Part shown: positions 34,278 to 44,343 of the stretch, in pieces
Numbering within the stretch: position 1 is the first letter of the stretch
How the letters are laid out: each line of letters starts with the position of its first letter
Assembly (NCBI GenBank): GCA_947452365.1
Contig: CANGCO010000012.1
Span: forward strand, 1-46,306
Source of the DNA: Caulobacteraceae bacterium
GTDB taxonomy: Bacteria > Pseudomonadota > Alphaproteobacteria > Caulobacterales > Caulobacteraceae
Direction of reading: 5' to 3'
Length of the DNA: 46,306 bases
Translations under genes and position numbers: made by a program
The notes under the pieces: generated by a model
What the model was told of the DNA's origin: nothing
Databases searched by the model: none
What the model saw: only the letters and a program-made list of their open reading frames with translations

Positions 34278-35555
34278 TTAAGCGTCAATCATCAGGTCGC
34301 GTTCGTTAAAAACCTGACCACAAGCGGCCTTGAGCCGGGCGATGATCAGCGATTTTGCAGTAATTGTGCTGGGCGGCTGTGCGTCAGACCGATCTCGAAA
34401 GGCTGGCAAGACCGGGGCTAATCCGTCCGTTAAGACTACAGGCAGGGTTGGCCGAACCTGGGCAGGGACGGTCTGAAGCCAGGCTCGGCCAGCGGGCGAC
34501 AAGGCCGCGGCATGGCCCTTGAGGGAGACAAGAGCCTGGCCAGGTTTCAGGCCCTCTATTTCAAACCGTCCATCCCAGACCCCGTCTTGAAGGACATAAT
34601 GGGCCTGCGCACCCGCGCGCGCGCCTTCGCGCACCATCCAGACGGTTTGAGCATCAGCAACAAGTCTGACCCCCGACAGGGTGGCGGCAAACTCGTCCTG
34701 GCTCCGCAGCCGGGTCTCTACCCGGCCAAGACGGTCGGAGCGCACTGGCTGGACCGATCCGCTGACGCATAAGAGCGCCCTGGCCAAGAAGGCAGCGACC
34801 CCGCTCGGCGCGGTTTGCAAGGCCCTGCGGTTCAGACAAAGCGCGCCCAGATGACCCAGACCGCCAAGCGCGGTTGGCCAATAGGGCATGGGCCCTGCAA
34901 TTGTCTCGGGCGCTTGTGGATCGAGCGCAAGGGCTTGCCGCGCCCGGCTGCGCATATAGCGAGGATCCAGATTGGCCGGATCATTAATCCAGCCGAGGCC
35001 TTGCACCTCAATCGCGGTTTGTAAATCTGCGCGATCGCATTCGATTAGGGGCCGCAGAACAAACAGCCCCCGCCCCTCGGGCCAGACCGGAGACGGCGAC
35101 CAGACCCGCAACTGCCCCAGATTGGCACCGCGACTTCGCATCCAGTCGGCCTCGGCCCGGTCATTGCGCGTATGACCCAAGACCAGAACCCTTGCGCCGT
35201 GCTGGCGCGCGGCTCTTGCCAAGAGACTATGGCGGGCCTGGCGGGCCAGGGCGGTTAGGCCGCTATCGCCCAAAGGCCTATTTTCCGTCCAGACGAGGGC
35301 CACGGGCTCGGCCCCAAGCCTTGACGCGATTTTGGCGCAATCCTCGGTCCAGGCTCGAGATTGGGGCTGGAGGTCATGGTCAACCGTCATGGCCAGGACC
35401 CGGCGGCAATGGGCCTTGGCAAAGGCTAGGGTGGCCACCAGAACCGCTAGACTGTCGCTGCCGCCAGAAAACCCGACCGCGATTGGCGCATCTGAACCGG
35501 CAACAAGATATTGCGACAGGTACAGGCCTGCCGGATCGGCAAGGCCTAGCGGCAC
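34278..35555 (-). CDS. tilS: tRNA(Ile)-lysidine synthase
   Basis: A 425-residue N-type ATP pyrophosphatase that converts C34 of the CAU-anticodon tRNA-Ile to lysidine. The PP-loop motif SGGSDS is at 30-35, followed by LAMTVDHDLQPQSR and VLGHTRNDRAE. It starts with GTG, ten bases inside the end of cpoB, with AAGG four bases upstream; the PP loop leaves little room for a later start. The cpoB-tilS-ftsH order is conserved in many alphaproteobacteria. The C-terminal region is weakly conserved. Confidence 0.92.
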   Translation of the reverse strand: MPLGLADPAGLYLSQYLVAGSDAPIAVGFSGGSDSLAVLVATLAFAKAHCRRVLAMTVDHDLQPQSRAWTEDCAKIASRLGAEPVALVWTENRPLGDSGLTALARQARHSLLARAARQHGARVLVLGHTRNDRAEADWMRSRGANLGQLRVWSPSPVWPEGRGLFVLRPLIECDRADLQTAIEVQGLGWINDPANLDPRYMRSRARQALALDPQAPETIAGPMPYWPTALGGLGHLGALCLNRRALQTAPSGVAAFLARALLCVSGSVQPVRSDRLGRVETRLRSQDEFAATLSGVRLVADAQTVWMVREGARAGAQAHYVLQDGVWDGRFEIEGLKPGQALVSLKGHAAALSPAGRAWLQTVPAQVRPTLPVVLTDGLAPVLPAFRDRSDAQPPSTITAKSLIIARLKAACGQVFNERDLMIDA

Positions 35556-36532
35556 TGGGCCTTGGTACGGGCGAGGGCCGCACGGCTGGCGAGGGCTGGG
35601 GCGGGCTTTGGAAAGCGGCGTGCAAACTCATCCAGCGTGCTGCAGGCATCGGCCGGCTTTTTCAAGGCGATCAGGGACAGGGACAGCTTGACCACGGCAT
35701 CGGGCGCCCAGGGGGTGGCGGGCCAGCCACGCAGGGCACCAATATAGGCTCCTGCCGCCTCGGCATAGGCGTCCTGGACATACATGGTCTCGCCCAGCCA
35801 ATAGCGCGCTTCCGGCGCATTGGCCGCCGTGTCGCCATAACGGGTCACATAGTCGCGCAAGGCATTGGAAGCATCGACATACTGGCCGTCCAAAAGCAGT
35901 TGCCGGGCGGCGGCATAGGCCTGATCAGCGGGCGTCCGCTTGACGGCGGGCACAGCCTTGACCACGGGCTTGGTGGGCTCAGGCTTGGGCATTGGAGCCG
36001 AAAGCGGGGTTGGTGCAGGCGCAGTCTGCGGCTGGGCGGACTGAACCGGCAGCGGCACAGCCTCCTGCGCCACAGGCTTGGGCATGGGTTGCAATACGGG
36101 CGCAGGCGCCGTTTCGGTTTGCGCCGGTGCGGCCTCAATGCTCAGCGGCAAAAGCGGTCCGGTCGGGAGGGGCACAGGCGCGGGCGGCGCATTGGCCAGT
36201 TTCTGGGCCGCCAATTCTGCGCGGGCCTGGTCAAGATCATGGGTCAGGGTCTCAATCTGGCCATTCATCTGGCGCAGGGTCTGGTCCAGATCATCAATCC
36301 TTGACCTTAGGCCAACAAGCTCTGGATCAGGACCGACTTCCTTGATCTCGACCGGCTTGCCGGTGCTGCGGGCTTGCAGGACAATATCCCGGACCTCTTT
36401 TAGATCTCGCTCTAGACGCACTATGCGGCGCTCGGCTGCGACCGGGTCCTGTTGCGCCCAAACCGGCGCGGCGGCCGCCAAGATCAGCCCCGCCGCCAAG
36501 ATCAAGCTCGAAATGGGACTTGGTCTTATCAT
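35546..36532 (-). CDS. cpoB: Tol-Pal system protein CpoB (YbgF)
   Basis: A 328-residue periplasmic protein coordinating outer-membrane constriction with peptidoglycan synthesis. A signal peptide (about 1-26, ending VWA) is followed by a coiled-coil trimerisation region (about 28-100, RIVRLERDLKEVRDIV and later LDQTLRQMNGQIETL). A Pro/Ala-rich linker (about 110-195) and C-terminal TPR repeats (AYAAARQLLLDGQYVDASNALRDYV onward) complete it. AAGGA nine bases before the ATG at 36532 sets the start. It lies 73 bases after pal, beyond a stem-loop, and overlaps tilS. Confidence 0.92.
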   Translation of the reverse strand: MIRPSPISSLILAAGLILAAAAPVWAQQDPVAAERRIVRLERDLKEVRDIVLQARSTGKPVEIKEVGPDPELVGLRSRIDDLDQTLRQMNGQIETLTHDLDQARAELAAQKLANAPPAPVPLPTGPLLPLSIEAAPAQTETAPAPVLQPMPKPVAQEAVPLPVQSAQPQTAPAPTPLSAPMPKPEPTKPVVKAVPAVKRTPADQAYAAARQLLLDGQYVDASNALRDYVTRYGDTAANAPEARYWLGETMYVQDAYAEAAGAYIGALRGWPATPWAPDAVVKLSLSLIALKKPADACSTLDEFARRFPKPAPALASRAALARTKAQCR

Positions 36533-36561
36533 GGTCGGGTTTCCTTGGGGCCTTGTCGAAT

Positions 36562-36598
36562 GGGTCAGGACCGAACCCTTAGGCCACGGCCCTGACCC
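36562..36598 (-). other. Stem-loop between pal and cpoB
   Basis: GGGTCAGG (36562-36569) pairs with CCTGACCC (36591-36598); inside it CCG/CGG extends the stem after one mismatch. It begins seven bases past the pal stop and has no T-tract on the minus strand. It may stabilise the pal message or separate pal and cpoB expression levels. Confidence 0.5.
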
Positions 36599-36605
36599 CA
36601 CAGTA

Positions 36606-37148
36606 TTATTGGGCAGCGCCGGCCGTAATGACCGTATGGCCATTGCGGTTTTGCGCCAGGGCCTCTTCCGTAGAGCCCTCATTGATTGGGCGCTCCTTAC
36701 CAAAGGAAACCGTCTCGATCCGATTGCCAGCCATACCTCGGCTAACCAGGTAATCGCGAACCGAATTGGCCCGGCGCGCAGCTAGAGCAAAATTGTATTC
36801 CCGGGTTCCGCGCTCATCGGCATTGCCCTCAATACGGACCTGTACCATCGGATAGCGCACCAACCAGGCGGCCTGTGCATCCAAAACCGAGGCCCCGTCT
36901 GGGCGCAGCGTGTAGGAATCGAAATCAAAAAACACCCGATCACTCGCATGGATCAGAAAATCTTGGACCGATCCTGGCACCGGACCTGTGGGCCGAGGCG
37001 CTGCAATTGGCGGCGGCGGTGGGGCGGGTTGCTCGACATATTGACGGGCGGGTGCGGGCGGGGGTGGGCCCTTGGTCGTGCAGGCCGCTAGGCTGGCGGT
37101 AGTCAAGACGATCAGGGCCAATCGCATAGCAGACTTGGTAGTGATCAT
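36606..37148 (-). CDS. pal: Peptidoglycan-associated lipoprotein
   Basis: A 180-residue outer-membrane lipoprotein binding peptidoglycan and TolB. The signal MITTKSAMRLALIVLTTASL ends in the lipobox L-A-A-C23. A Pro-rich spacer precedes the OmpA-like domain (about 70-178) with VFFDFDSYTLRPDG, GNADERGTREYNFALAARRA and the ending RNGHTVITAG. AAGGAG eight bases before the ATG sets the start. A 165-bp gap separates it from tolB, holding a small CGACC/GGTCG hairpin (37280-37296) and AT-richer sequence; a separate pal promoter there is likely but not assignable. Confidence 0.95.
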   Translation of the reverse strand: MITTKSAMRLALIVLTTASLAACTTKGPPPPAPARQYVEQPAPPPPPIAAPRPTGPVPGSVQDFLIHASDRVFFDFDSYTLRPDGASVLDAQAAWLVRYPMVQVRIEGNADERGTREYNFALAARRANSVRDYLVSRGMAGNRIETVSFGKERPINEGSTEEALAQNRNGHTVITAGAAQ

Positions 37149-37313
37149 GACGAGTTCTCCTTCACAGTTTGCGGACGCCAACGGTAAGGACTGGATAGGT
37201 GGCTAGGGCGATTAATCCCTTAACAACACCCATCGAATGGCGTTCGCTCAAACCCTATTACGATCCGCCCATAATGCCACGACCAAAAATAGGTCGGGGG
37301 CCTATTTGCGCGA

Positions 37314-38627
37314 CTATTCTAGCAAGGGCGACCAGGCGGGGTCAGATCCCGAACCCGTATAGGGTGCAAGTCGCTCGCCACGGCCACTGAGATCGACCGT
37401 CCAGAGCTTTGAATTGCCACCCATGGTCTCGCGCGTAAACATCAAGACCCGGCCGTTCGGCGCCCAGGTCGGGCCCTCGTCGAGATAGCTGGTGGTCAAG
37501 AGCCTTTCATCGCTGCCATCGGGCCGCATAACACCAATATGAAACTCACCGCCGGCCTGTTTGGTAAAGGCGATAAAATCCCCCCTTGGGCTCCAGACCG
37601 GGGTCATATAGCGCCCCTGTGCATAGGACAGACGCTTCACCCCGGTTCCGTCCGCCCGCATGATATAGAGTTGCGGGCTACCGCCGCGATCGGAATTAAA
37701 CACAAGCTGCTTGCCGTCAGGCGAAAACGAGGGGGAGGTGTCAATCGCAGGGTCAGTGGTCAGCCGCACAGCGACCCGCGTGCTAAGATCCATCAGATAG
37801 ATGTCGCTATTGCCTGCACGCTCCACCGAAAACGCTACCTTCTTGCCGTCTGGCGAGAACCGCGGCGCAAACACCATGCCGGAATACTGGCCAAGCGTTT
37901 CCTGACGGCCGGTTTCGATATTGAGCAAATAGACACTGGCCCCATTATCGCGCAGGGCCATATAGGTCAGTTGCTGACTGGTCGAGGAATAGCGCGGCGT
38001 CATGACCATGGCCGAGCCATTGGTCAAATAACTCGGATTGGCGCCGTCCTGATCCATAATCGCCAAGCGCTTGATTCTGGCCCTTTTGGGGCCGCTCTCA
38101 GCGACAAACACCACACGGGTATCAAAATAACCCTTTTCCCCGGTCAGACGCTCATAGACGGCATCCGAAATCTTGTGCGCCACCCGTCGCCAGTTTTCAG
38201 GCGTGGCAGTAAATTGCAGACCCAAGAGCTGTTGTTCGGAAAATACGTCCCATAGCCGAAAATCGACCCGGATCTGACCGTCCGCATCCATGGTGACCTG
38301 GCCATTGATCAGGGCCTGGGCGCTGATCGATTTCCAATCAGCAAACCTAGGCTGGACATTGACATCGAGGCCGCCGGGGGCAAACCCCGCCGGGTTAAGC
38401 GGCTTGAAAAAGCCCGATCGTTCCAGATTAGCCGAGACGACCTTGGCAATATCCGCCCCATAGGGCCCTTGGCCGGTAAAGCTTGGCACGGCCAAGGGCA
38501 GGGGCTGCAATGTGCCCTGATTGATCTGAATCTCGATCTCTGCCCGGGCTGGGCCAAGCGCGCCTAGACCCAGCGTCACCGCCAACAGGGCCAATACAAC
38601 CGATCCAGCCTTGAGCATCCCCAACAT
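37314..38627 (-). CDS. tolB: Tol-Pal system beta-propeller protein TolB
   Basis: A 437-residue periplasmic protein linking TolA to Pal. A signal peptide (1-29, ending ARA) precedes the N-terminal domain and a six-bladed propeller with repeated [10 protein letters not shown]-type blades. Start: ATG at 38627 has GAGG eight bases upstream; ATG at 38618 is also possible. An in-frame TTG at 38645 would overlap tolA but lacks a ribosome site. It lies 14 bases after tolA. Confidence 0.94.
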   Translation of the reverse strand: MLGMLKAGSVVLALLAVTLGLGALGPARAEIEIQINQGTLQPLPLAVPSFTGQGPYGADIAKVVSANLERSGFFKPLNPAGFAPGGLDVNVQPRFADWKSISAQALINGQVTMDADGQIRVDFRLWDVFSEQQLLGLQFTATPENWRRVAHKISDAVYERLTGEKGYFDTRVVFVAESGPKRARIKRLAIMDQDGANPSYLTNGSAMVMTPRYSSTSQQLTYMALRDNGASVYLLNIETGRQETLGQYSGMVFAPRFSPDGKKVAFSVERAGNSDIYLMDLSTRVAVRLTTDPAIDTSPSFSPDGKQLVFNSDRGGSPQLYIMRADGTGVKRLSYAQGRYMTPVWSPRGDFIAFTKQAGGEFHIGVMRPDGSDERLLTTSYLDEGPTWAPNGRVLMFTRETMGGNSKLWTVDLSGRGERLAPYTGSGSDPAWSPLLE

Positions 38628-38641
38628 CCTCTTATCCTCGT

Positions 38642-39496
38642 TCAATAGCCCCGGCAGATTTGCCGGGCGTCAAACGACACGACGAATGACCGCCAATCGG
38701 CATAGGTCTCGGCGGGCAATTCGGCATAGGGCGCGGCCCTTGCCACCGCCGTCAAGGCCCGTGTGCCTGCCGCCTGCAAAACCCCATCGCCAGATTGCAG
38801 TATTCTTTGCTCATCGATCAAATTGGCCCGGATCAGCCGCCCGCCGGGAGCTAGGGTCAAGCGAACCTTGACGACAATATTGGCCGCGCCCTCGACACCG
38901 CAATTGGGGTTCCATAGCCTAGCGAGGCGGGCACTGATGGCCTGTAAGACATCAACCGTAGAGGCGCGCCCCGGGCCCACGGCCGGGCGCATGACCAGGT
39001 CGGTTTGGCTATGGCTGGGCCCCGGGGCAGCCGAGGACGGACGACTAGGCTGGGGCGGCGCGGCCGGGCGAATACGGCTGGCAAGCGCCTCCAGATCGAG
39101 GCTGGGCGCAGGCCTTGGCGGAACAGGCTTTGGCGAGGGGGAAAGAAAGGGCTGCGGGATCGGCAGCGGCTTGAGCGCGGCCGCCGGCGCGGGGTCTGGC
39201 CTTGGCAGGGCCGTGGGCATAGGCATGGGGCGGGGAATGGGCAAGGGCGGCTGGGCCTGGACCGGTGCCTCCATAACCGGTTTTTCAGTCGCCGCCTGAA
39301 CCACGGCCTCGGCCTGCAGGGCGGCACTGACATCGGTAATCGGGCCGGTCGAGATCACCGTGACCGGCGTTATCGCCAAAACCTTTGGCGGCGGTTTTAG
39401 CCATGGCCAGGCCACCAGCCCCGCCGCCAGCACGCTCAGGTGCAGGGCGATGGAGAGGCTGGTTGCCAGATAGGACCGTGGCTGGGTTTGACGCAT
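38642..39496 (-). CDS. tolA: Tol-Pal system protein TolA (short form)
   Basis: A 284-residue inner-membrane protein spanning the periplasm. The membrane helix (about 10-32) is followed by a Pro/Ala-rich domain II (about 70-185), and a C-terminal TonB-like domain III containing [28 protein letters not shown]. Domain II is proline-rich rather than the long Ala/Lys/Glu helix of E. coli TolA (421 residues). Start: ATG at 39496, seven bases after the tolR stop; the ribosome site is weak, suggesting coupling. Identification relies on position and domain order. Confidence 0.88.
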   Translation of the reverse strand: MRQTQPRSYLATSLSIALHLSVLAAGLVAWPWLKPPPKVLAITPVTVISTGPITDVSAALQAEAVVQAATEKPVMEAPVQAQPPLPIPRPMPMPTALPRPDPAPAAALKPLPIPQPFLSPSPKPVPPRPAPSLDLEALASRIRPAAPPQPSRPSSAAPGPSHSQTDLVMRPAVGPGRASTVDVLQAISARLARLWNPNCGVEGAANIVVKVRLTLAPGGRLIRANLIDEQRILQSGDGVLQAAGTRALTAVARAAPYAELPAETYADWRSFVVSFDARQICRGY

Positions 39497-39503
39497 GGTC
39501 AGA

Positions 39504-39995
39504 TCAGGGCCTTGTCGGAACAGATTTTGGGGCCTCAGAAACCTTACCCGAGCTTGGCCCGCCAATATCGGTAATCAGGCCGATCGAGCTGAAGCCCGAG
39601 CGTGACAGGCTGGCCATGACCTGGGCGACCAAAGCATAGGGCGCCTTGCCATCGGCCCGCACAAACACCGCCCGCGGGGCGCCGGTGCCGTTTAGAGCGG
39701 TCATGCGCGGGGCCAATTGGTCAAACGCCACAAGTTGGTCCTGTACAAAAATCTTGCCATCGGCCGACAGGCTGACCGATAGGGGCTGGTCCTGATCATT
39801 GAGGGCCCCGGCCTCGGTCTTGGGCAGATCAACCGGCACACCCACAGTGAGAAGCGGGGCTGCGACCATAAACACGATCAAGAGCACCAGCATCACATCG
39901 ACCATGGGCGTGACATTAATCTCGGATAGGGCGCTGCGCCGAGCGCGACGGCGGCGGCGCGATCCAAGCCCCTGGGCAACAAGAAGAGTGGCCAT
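39504..39995 (-). CDS. tolR: Tol-Pal system proton-channel protein TolR
   Basis: A 163-residue ExbD/TolR protein of the inner membrane, partner of TolQ. An Arg-rich cytoplasmic tail (GSRRRRRARRS, 11-21) precedes the helix at about 30-50 with the proton-path D33 in INVTPMVDVMLVLL. The periplasmic domain ends in a Ser/Pro-rich tail. It starts three bases after tolQ, with GGAG seven bases before the ATG. Confidence 0.94.
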   Translation of the reverse strand: MATLLVAQGLGSRRRRRARRSALSEINVTPMVDVMLVLLIVFMVAAPLLTVGVPVDLPKTEAGALNDQDQPLSVSLSADGKIFVQDQLVAFDQLAPRMTALNGTGAPRAVFVRADGKAPYALVAQVMASLSRSGFSSIGLITDIGGPSSGKVSEAPKSVPTRP

Positions 39996-39998
39996 GGG

Positions 39999-40706
39999 CT
40001 AGCTCCGATCGCCAAGGCGGCGCGACATCAGGCCGGTCAATTCATCGCCAAACGCCTCAAGGCGGCTGGTATACTGGCCGGCATCGCCAATGAATTTATT
40101 ATAGGCAATATAGGCGGGGATGGCTGCTGCCAGACCAATGGCTGTGGCAAACAGGGCCTCCGCGATCGATGGGGCAACCACTGAAAGATTGGTGTTTTTT
40201 TGAACCGCAATGGCCTGAAAAGCATGCATAATGCCCCAGACCGTGCCGAAAAGGCCGACAAAAGGTGAGGCGGTGGCGACAATAGCCAGGCTTCCTAGCC
40301 CCGCCTCAACGGCCTGGGCCTCCTTGGCAATCTGGCTATCGAGACTGCGCTCAATTCTTTGTAGGGCCAAGACGCCTTGCATATCGCTTATTGGACCCTT
40401 GGCCCAGGCCTGATGCCAATCGCGCAATGCCGATTGCAACAAACGCGCCATGGCCTGGGCCGGGCGAGGTCCAGCGGATTCCGCCACTTGTTCAAGCGTG
40501 CGGCCAGCCCCTAGGGCATCTTCGACCTGATCGGCATCGCGATTGAGGGCCCGCAATTTCAGGGCCTTGTCGATCATAATGGACCAGGACCAGACCGAGG
40601 CCCCTAACAGGCCCAGCATAACGCCCTTGACCACCCAGTCGGCGCGCAGGAACAGGGCAAGGGCAGAAAAACTTTCGGCGGACAGGGGGCTTGCGGCAAT
40701 ATCCAT
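39999..40706 (-). CDS. tolQ: Tol-Pal system proton-channel protein TolQ
   Basis: A 235-residue MotA/TolQ/ExbB protein with three membrane helices (about 25-45, 135-160 and 170-195). It forms the motor with TolR that drives TolA. The segment TASPFVGLFGTVWGIMHAF followed by PSIAEALFATAIGLAAAIPAYIAYN is diagnostic. The ATG at 40706 is preferred (GAGA eight bases upstream) over a TTG six bases earlier. A 58-bp gap with compact dyads (GGTCGACC, GACCC-TAG-GGGTC at 40735-40751) separates it from ybgC. Confidence 0.95.
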   Translation of the reverse strand: MDIAASPLSAESFSALALFLRADWVVKGVMLGLLGASVWSWSIMIDKALKLRALNRDADQVEDALGAGRTLEQVAESAGPRPAQAMARLLQSALRDWHQAWAKGPISDMQGVLALQRIERSLDSQIAKEAQAVEAGLGSLAIVATASPFVGLFGTVWGIMHAFQAIAVQKNTNLSVVAPSIAEALFATAIGLAAAIPAYIAYNKFIGDAGQYTSRLEAFGDELTGLMSRRLGDRS

Positions 40707-40764
40707 GGACAAGATCTCGCTCAGACTAGGGAATGGTCGACCCTAGGGGTCAGGAGGGGTGAAA

Positions 40765-41229
40765 CTATGGCAGATTTGGCAAGAACCAAGGCGTGAGGGC
40801 CTCGGTCAGACCTGCCGGTGGTTTGCGGGGGCGGCCGTTTAGGCTGATACAGGCGGCCTCAATATTGGCCGTGGCCAAGACCTCGTCGCCGCGCATTATG
40901 CGTTGACGCACAAACAGGCGCGGACCCTTGACCTGATCATAGGTGGTGACGACCACAAGCGCATCGTCAATCCGGCCGGGCTTGTGAAACTGAATATCCA
41001 GCCGGGTCACGACAAAGGCGGCCGGATCGGATCGGTCCAATAGATCGCTATGGGTGACCCCGGCCAGCCGCAAAAAGTCCGACCGGCCGCGTTCAAAATA
41101 ACGCACATAATTGGCGTGATAGACCATGCCGGTAAAATCGGTGTCTTCGTAATAGATCCGCACCGGCAAGCAGTGTTCGCGGCCAACAAATACCCCGGCC
41201 GTGGGCAGGTCTTGGCCCTGTGCGGTCAT
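40765..41229 (-). CDS. ybgC: Tol-Pal system-associated acyl-CoA thioesterase YbgC
   Basis: A 154-residue hotdog-fold thioesterase. The active-site region [21 protein letters not shown] (26-46) carries the catalytic aspartate and H39 and is diagnostic of YbgC. It hydrolyses short acyl-CoAs in vitro; its link to Tol function is by constant synteny. The ATG overlaps the ruvB stop (ATGA), so the ruv and tol blocks are translationally joined. Confidence 0.93.
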   Translation of the reverse strand: MTAQGQDLPTAGVFVGREHCLPVRIYYEDTDFTGMVYHANYVRYFERGRSDFLRLAGVTHSDLLDRSDPAAFVVTRLDIQFHKPGRIDDALVVVTTYDQVKGPRLFVRQRIMRGDEVLATANIEAACISLNGRPRKPPAGLTEALTPWFLPNLP

Positions 41230-42266
41230 GGCACGTCCTCATCAAACAAGGTCTGCTGCACGGCGACGGTCGCAGACGGCGGCTCCTTAAGCCCCAGATG
41301 CAGATAGGCCCGCCCGCAAGCCACTCGGCCCCTCGGCGTGCGCTGGATAAAGCCTTGCTGCATCAGATAGGGCTCGATCACATCCTCGACCGCATCGCGC
41401 GCCTCGGCAATCGCATAGGCTAGGGTCTCGACCCCGGCGGGGCCGCCACCATAGTTTTCGATCAGGGCCCGCAAATAGCGCCTATCGAGACTATCTAGCC
41501 CATGTTCATCCACTTCCAGCCGCGCAAGCGCCCTGGCCGCATGGGCCTGATCGATCAGGGCGGCGCCATCGGCTGTGGCAAAGTCGCGAACCCGGCGCAG
41601 AAGCCTGCCTGCAACCCGCGGCGTGCCCCTAGCCCGGGCGGCGATCTCGCCCGCGCCTTCCGGCGACAGGGGCGCGCCCATCTTGCGGGCGGCCTGAATC
41701 AGGACATGGCGCAGCTCGGCCGGGGTATAAAACTCAAGCCGCAAGGGAATGCCAAACCGGTCGCGCAGGGGCGTGGCCAGCATGCCCGCCCGTGTCGTCG
41801 CCGCCACCAGGGTAAAGGGCGCCAGATCAATCCGGATAGACCGCGCACTCGGCCCCTCGCCAATCATCAGGTCCAGCACATGATCCTCCATGGCCGGATA
41901 GAGGATTTCCTCGACATTCGAGGGCAGGCGGTGGATCTCGTCGATAAACAAGACATCGCGCGGCTCGAGATTGGTCAATATGGCGGCTAGATCACCGGCC
42001 TTGGCCAGAACAGGGCCCGAGGTCGCACGAAAATTGACGCCCAGTTCACGGGCAACAATCTGGGCAAGTGTGGTCTTGCCCAGGCCCGGCGGTCCAAACA
42101 AGAGCACATGGTCCAGCGCCTCGCCCCGGCCCCTGGCGGCCTCGATAAAGATTTTCAGATTGGCCTTAAGCGGCTCTTGGCCAACAAATTCTGACAGGGT
42201 TTGCGGCCTAAGGGCCTTATCGCTCGGCTCAAGCGGCGCGGCCTCGCCATCAATAAGGCGGCTCAT
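41226..42266 (-). CDS. ruvB: Holliday junction branch migration helicase RuvB
   Basis: A 346-residue AAA+ ATPase that drives branch migration with Ruv[14 protein letters not shown] opens the family core, Walker [10 protein letters not shown] is at 58-66, Walker [11 protein letters not shown] at 105-114, and the sensor region reads [20 protein letters not shown]. The C-terminal winged-helix DNA-binding domain ends with [18 protein letters not shown]. It overlaps ruvA and ybgC by four bases each. Confidence 0.97.
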   Translation of the reverse strand: MSRLIDGEAAPLEPSDKALRPQTLSEFVGQEPLKANLKIFIEAARGRGEALDHVLLFGPPGLGKTTLAQIVARELGVNFRATSGPVLAKAGDLAAILTNLEPRDVLFIDEIHRLPSNVEEILYPAMEDHVLDLMIGEGPSARSIRIDLAPFTLVAATTRAGMLATPLRDRFGIPLRLEFYTPAELRHVLIQAARKMGAPLSPEGAGEIAARARGTPRVAGRLLRRVRDFATADGAALIDQAHAARALARLEVDEHGLDSLDRRYLRALIENYGGGPAGVETLAYAIAEARDAVEDVIEPYLMQQGFIQRTPRGRVACGRAYLHLGLKEPPSATVAVQQTLFDEDVP

Positions 42267-42877
42267 CGGCCCATCTCCTTGAGGGCTGCCTTGATCACAG
42301 CCGAGAGGTCCGCTTCTGACCCCAGCTGATCAACCGCCTGTTCCACCGCGCGGCGTGCAGCAGGCTCAGCCAGTCCAAGCCCCATCAGGGCGGCCACCGC
42401 CTCGCCGCTAACCGAAGGGGTCAGCTTGACCGGTACTGGATCATGAACGCTCAGGCCCTGAACCAAGCCATCACCAATTGGCTTGCCCTTCAGCTCGGTG
42501 ACAAGGCGCAGGGCAAGCTTTGGCCCCACCCCATTGGCGCGGCCAATTGAGGTCTTGTCTTCGCGGGCAATGGCGCTGGCAAGTTCAGCCGGCGGCAGGA
42601 CATCCAGCACCGACAAGGCTGCCTTTGGCCCCACACCTTGAACGCTTTGCAACAGGCTAAAGACGCTGCGCTCATTGCGATCCAAAAAGCCATAAAGCCT
42701 GGTGCCCGCCGCCTCGGTGGTCTGGCTTTCAATATGCAGGACCGTGTCCTGGCCAATGGCCGGCAGGCGCGACAGGCAGCGCGCGCCGCAGCGCACCAGA
42801 TAACCCACCCCGCCAACATCGATCAGGGCCTCGTCCTCAGTGATTTCGGCAACCGTGCCGCGCAAACGTCCGATCAT
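42263..42877 (-). CDS. ruvA: Holliday junction branch migration protein RuvA
   Basis: A 204-residue DNA-binding subunit. The N-terminal OB-fold domain ([26 protein letters not shown]), the helix-hairpin-helix domain ([16 protein letters not shown] and [19 protein letters not shown]), and a C-terminal RuvB-contact domain are all present. It overlaps ruvC upstream and ruvB downstream by ATGA junctions. Confidence 0.96.
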   Translation of the reverse strand: MIGRLRGTVAEITEDEALIDVGGVGYLVRCGARCLSRLPAIGQDTVLHIESQTTEAAGTRLYGFLDRNERSVFSLLQSVQGVGPKAALSVLDVLPPAELASAIAREDKTSIGRANGVGPKLALRLVTELKGKPIGDGLVQGLSVHDPVPVKLTPSVSGEAVAALMGLGLAEPAARRAVEQAVDQLGSEADLSAVIKAALKEMGR

Positions 42878-43389
42878 GCCGCCGTCCCCAGCCTGCGGTT
42901 TAGGCTAGTGATCTGGCGGGCATGGGCATGGGCGATCGCTACGGCTAGGGCATCAGCCGCATCGGCCGTGGGCGATCCGGCCGTTGGCAAGAGCCTGGCA
43001 ATCATAAAGGCCACCTGATCCTTGTCCGCCCCGCCGGTGCCCACCACCGCCTTCTTAACCACCTTGGCCGCATATTCCGCCACCGGAAGCCCGGCCTTGG
43101 CCGGGGCGATCAGGGCTGCGGCCCGGGCATGACCAAGCTTTAGGGTCGAGGCGGCATTGGAGTTCAAAAAGGTTTCCTCAACCGCGGCTTCTTGCGGGGC
43201 ATATTGGGCGATCACATCCATTATGCCGTCAAACAGGGTCAGGAGCCGGGTGGCAAAGGGCGCGGCATTATCCGGCTTGATCACCCCATGCGCCACATGG
43301 CTCAGCCGTGCACCGTCTATGGTGATTATGCCCCAACCTGTGAGGCGCAGGCCCGGATCAAGGCCAAGGATTCGAATCGCGTTGGTCAT
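42874..43389 (-). CDS. ruvC: Crossover junction endodeoxyribonuclease RuvC
   Basis: A 171-residue Holliday junction resolvase of the RNase H fold. The four acidic catalytic residues can be placed: D11 in [14 protein letters not shown]71 in [10 protein letters not shown], and D143 and D146 in [19 protein letters not shown] nine bases before the ATG supports the start. It opens the ruvC-ruvA-ruvB-ybgC overlap series, 52 bases after yebC. Confidence 0.96.
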   Translation of the reverse strand: MTNAIRILGLDPGLRLTGWGIITIDGARLSHVAHGVIKPDNAAPFATRLLTLFDGIMDVIAQYAPQEAAVEETFLNSNAASTLKLGHARAAALIAPAKAGLPVAEYAAKVVKKAVVGTGGADKDQVAFMIARLLPTAGSPTADAADALAVAIAHAHARQITSLNRRLGTAA

Positions 43390-43441
43390 GCGTTCCCATC
43401 CTCGCCTGTCCTTGCCCTAACGAAAAGGGGCTGGGCGGGAT

Positions 43442-44188
43442 CTAGCCTGCGTATTTTGCCATGTCGTCGTCGGAAATATCGAAGTTTCCGTAAACATTTT
43501 GCACATCATCATCATCGTCCAGCCCGTCAATCAGCTTGAACAGGGTAGCAACATCGTCTCCGGCCACAGGGGTCAAGGTCTTGGGCTTCCAGATAATGCT
43601 GGTCGATTTGGCGGGCCCAAAACGGGCCTCCAAGGCTTCAAGCACAGGATTCATGTCTTCAAAGGCGGTTGTGATCACATGGCTTTCGGCATCGGATTCG
43701 GCGTCTTCTGCCCCGGCCTCGATCGCGGCCTCCATGACATCGTCTTCTGACCCGGCAGCGGGCGGATAAACAATCTGGCCAACCCGGTCAAACATAAAGG
43801 CGACCGAGCCGGACTCGCCCATATTGCCGCCATTCTTGTTGAACACCATCCGCACATTGGCGGCAGCGCGGTTGCGATTATCGGTCAGGACCTCGACAAT
43901 CAGGCCAACCCCACCGGGGCCAAAGCCCTCATAGCGGATTTCTTCATAAGTGTCGGTCTCGCCGCCCAGGGCCTTTTTGATCGCGCGGTCAATATTGTCC
44001 TTGGGCATGGATTCGGCCCGGGCATTGGCAATGGCCAGCCTCAGGCGCGCATTGGCCGTCGGGTCCGGCACCCCGCCCTTGGCTGCTAGGGTAATATCCC
44101 GCGACAGCTTGGAAAAGATCTTGGAGCGCTTCTTGTCCTGGGCGCCCTTACGAAACTGGATGTTTTTGAACTTGGAATGGCCAGCCAT
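43442..44188 (-). CDS. yebC: YebC/PmpR family protein (TACO1-like)
   Basis: A 248-residue member of the YebC/TACO1 family, opening [28 protein letters not shown]. Annotated as DNA-binding regulators, members are now linked to translation of difficult motifs such as polyproline. Three domains are expected. It precedes ruvC on the same strand, the usual arrangement. The ATG has AGG five bases upstream. It is divergent from the marR gene over a 155-bp region with conspicuous palindromes. Confidence 0.95.
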   Translation of the reverse strand: MAGHSKFKNIQFRKGAQDKKRSKIFSKLSRDITLAAKGGVPDPTANARLRLAIANARAESMPKDNIDRAIKKALGGETDTYEEIRYEGFGPGGVGLIVEVLTDNRNRAAANVRMVFNKNGGNMGESGSVAFMFDRVGQIVYPPAAGSEDDVMEAAIEAGAEDAESDAESHVITTAFEDMNPVLEALEARFGPAKSTSIIWKPKTLTPVAGDDVATLFKLIDGLDDDDDVQNVYGNFDISDDDMAKYAG

Positions 44189-44296
44189 GGTCGCCTGATA
44201 CTCTTTCGCGAAACGAATTTGTTGCCCTGTTCTAGCCTTGCTGAGTCGCTTTTGTCATCCCTTGCCGCAAAATCTCAGACTGCACGGGCAAAAAGA

Positions 44297-44336
44297 TTGC
44301 ATAGTGCTTGCAAATGCAACGAATATGCGCGCATAT
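44297..44336. promoter_or_regulatory. Palindromic operator region upstream of marR
   Basis: TTGCA occurs at 44297 and again at 44308 (one helical turn apart), with its inverse TGCAA at 44315-44319 giving TTGCA-AA-TGCAA. A separate perfect 14-bp palindrome, ATATGCGCGCATAT, spans 44323-44336, ending seven bases before the marR ATG. These match the style of MarR operators and could control both marR and the divergent yebC. Which palindrome is bound is unknown. Confidence 0.6.
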
Positions 44337-44343
44337 AGGGCGC

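Noticed and set aside
35192-36304. Long plus-strand open frame (370 codons) opposite tilS and cpoB
   Set aside because: Low-complexity Gly/Arg/His-rich translation typical of the antisense of a GC-rich gene; the minus-strand genes have clear family motifs, starts and operon fit.
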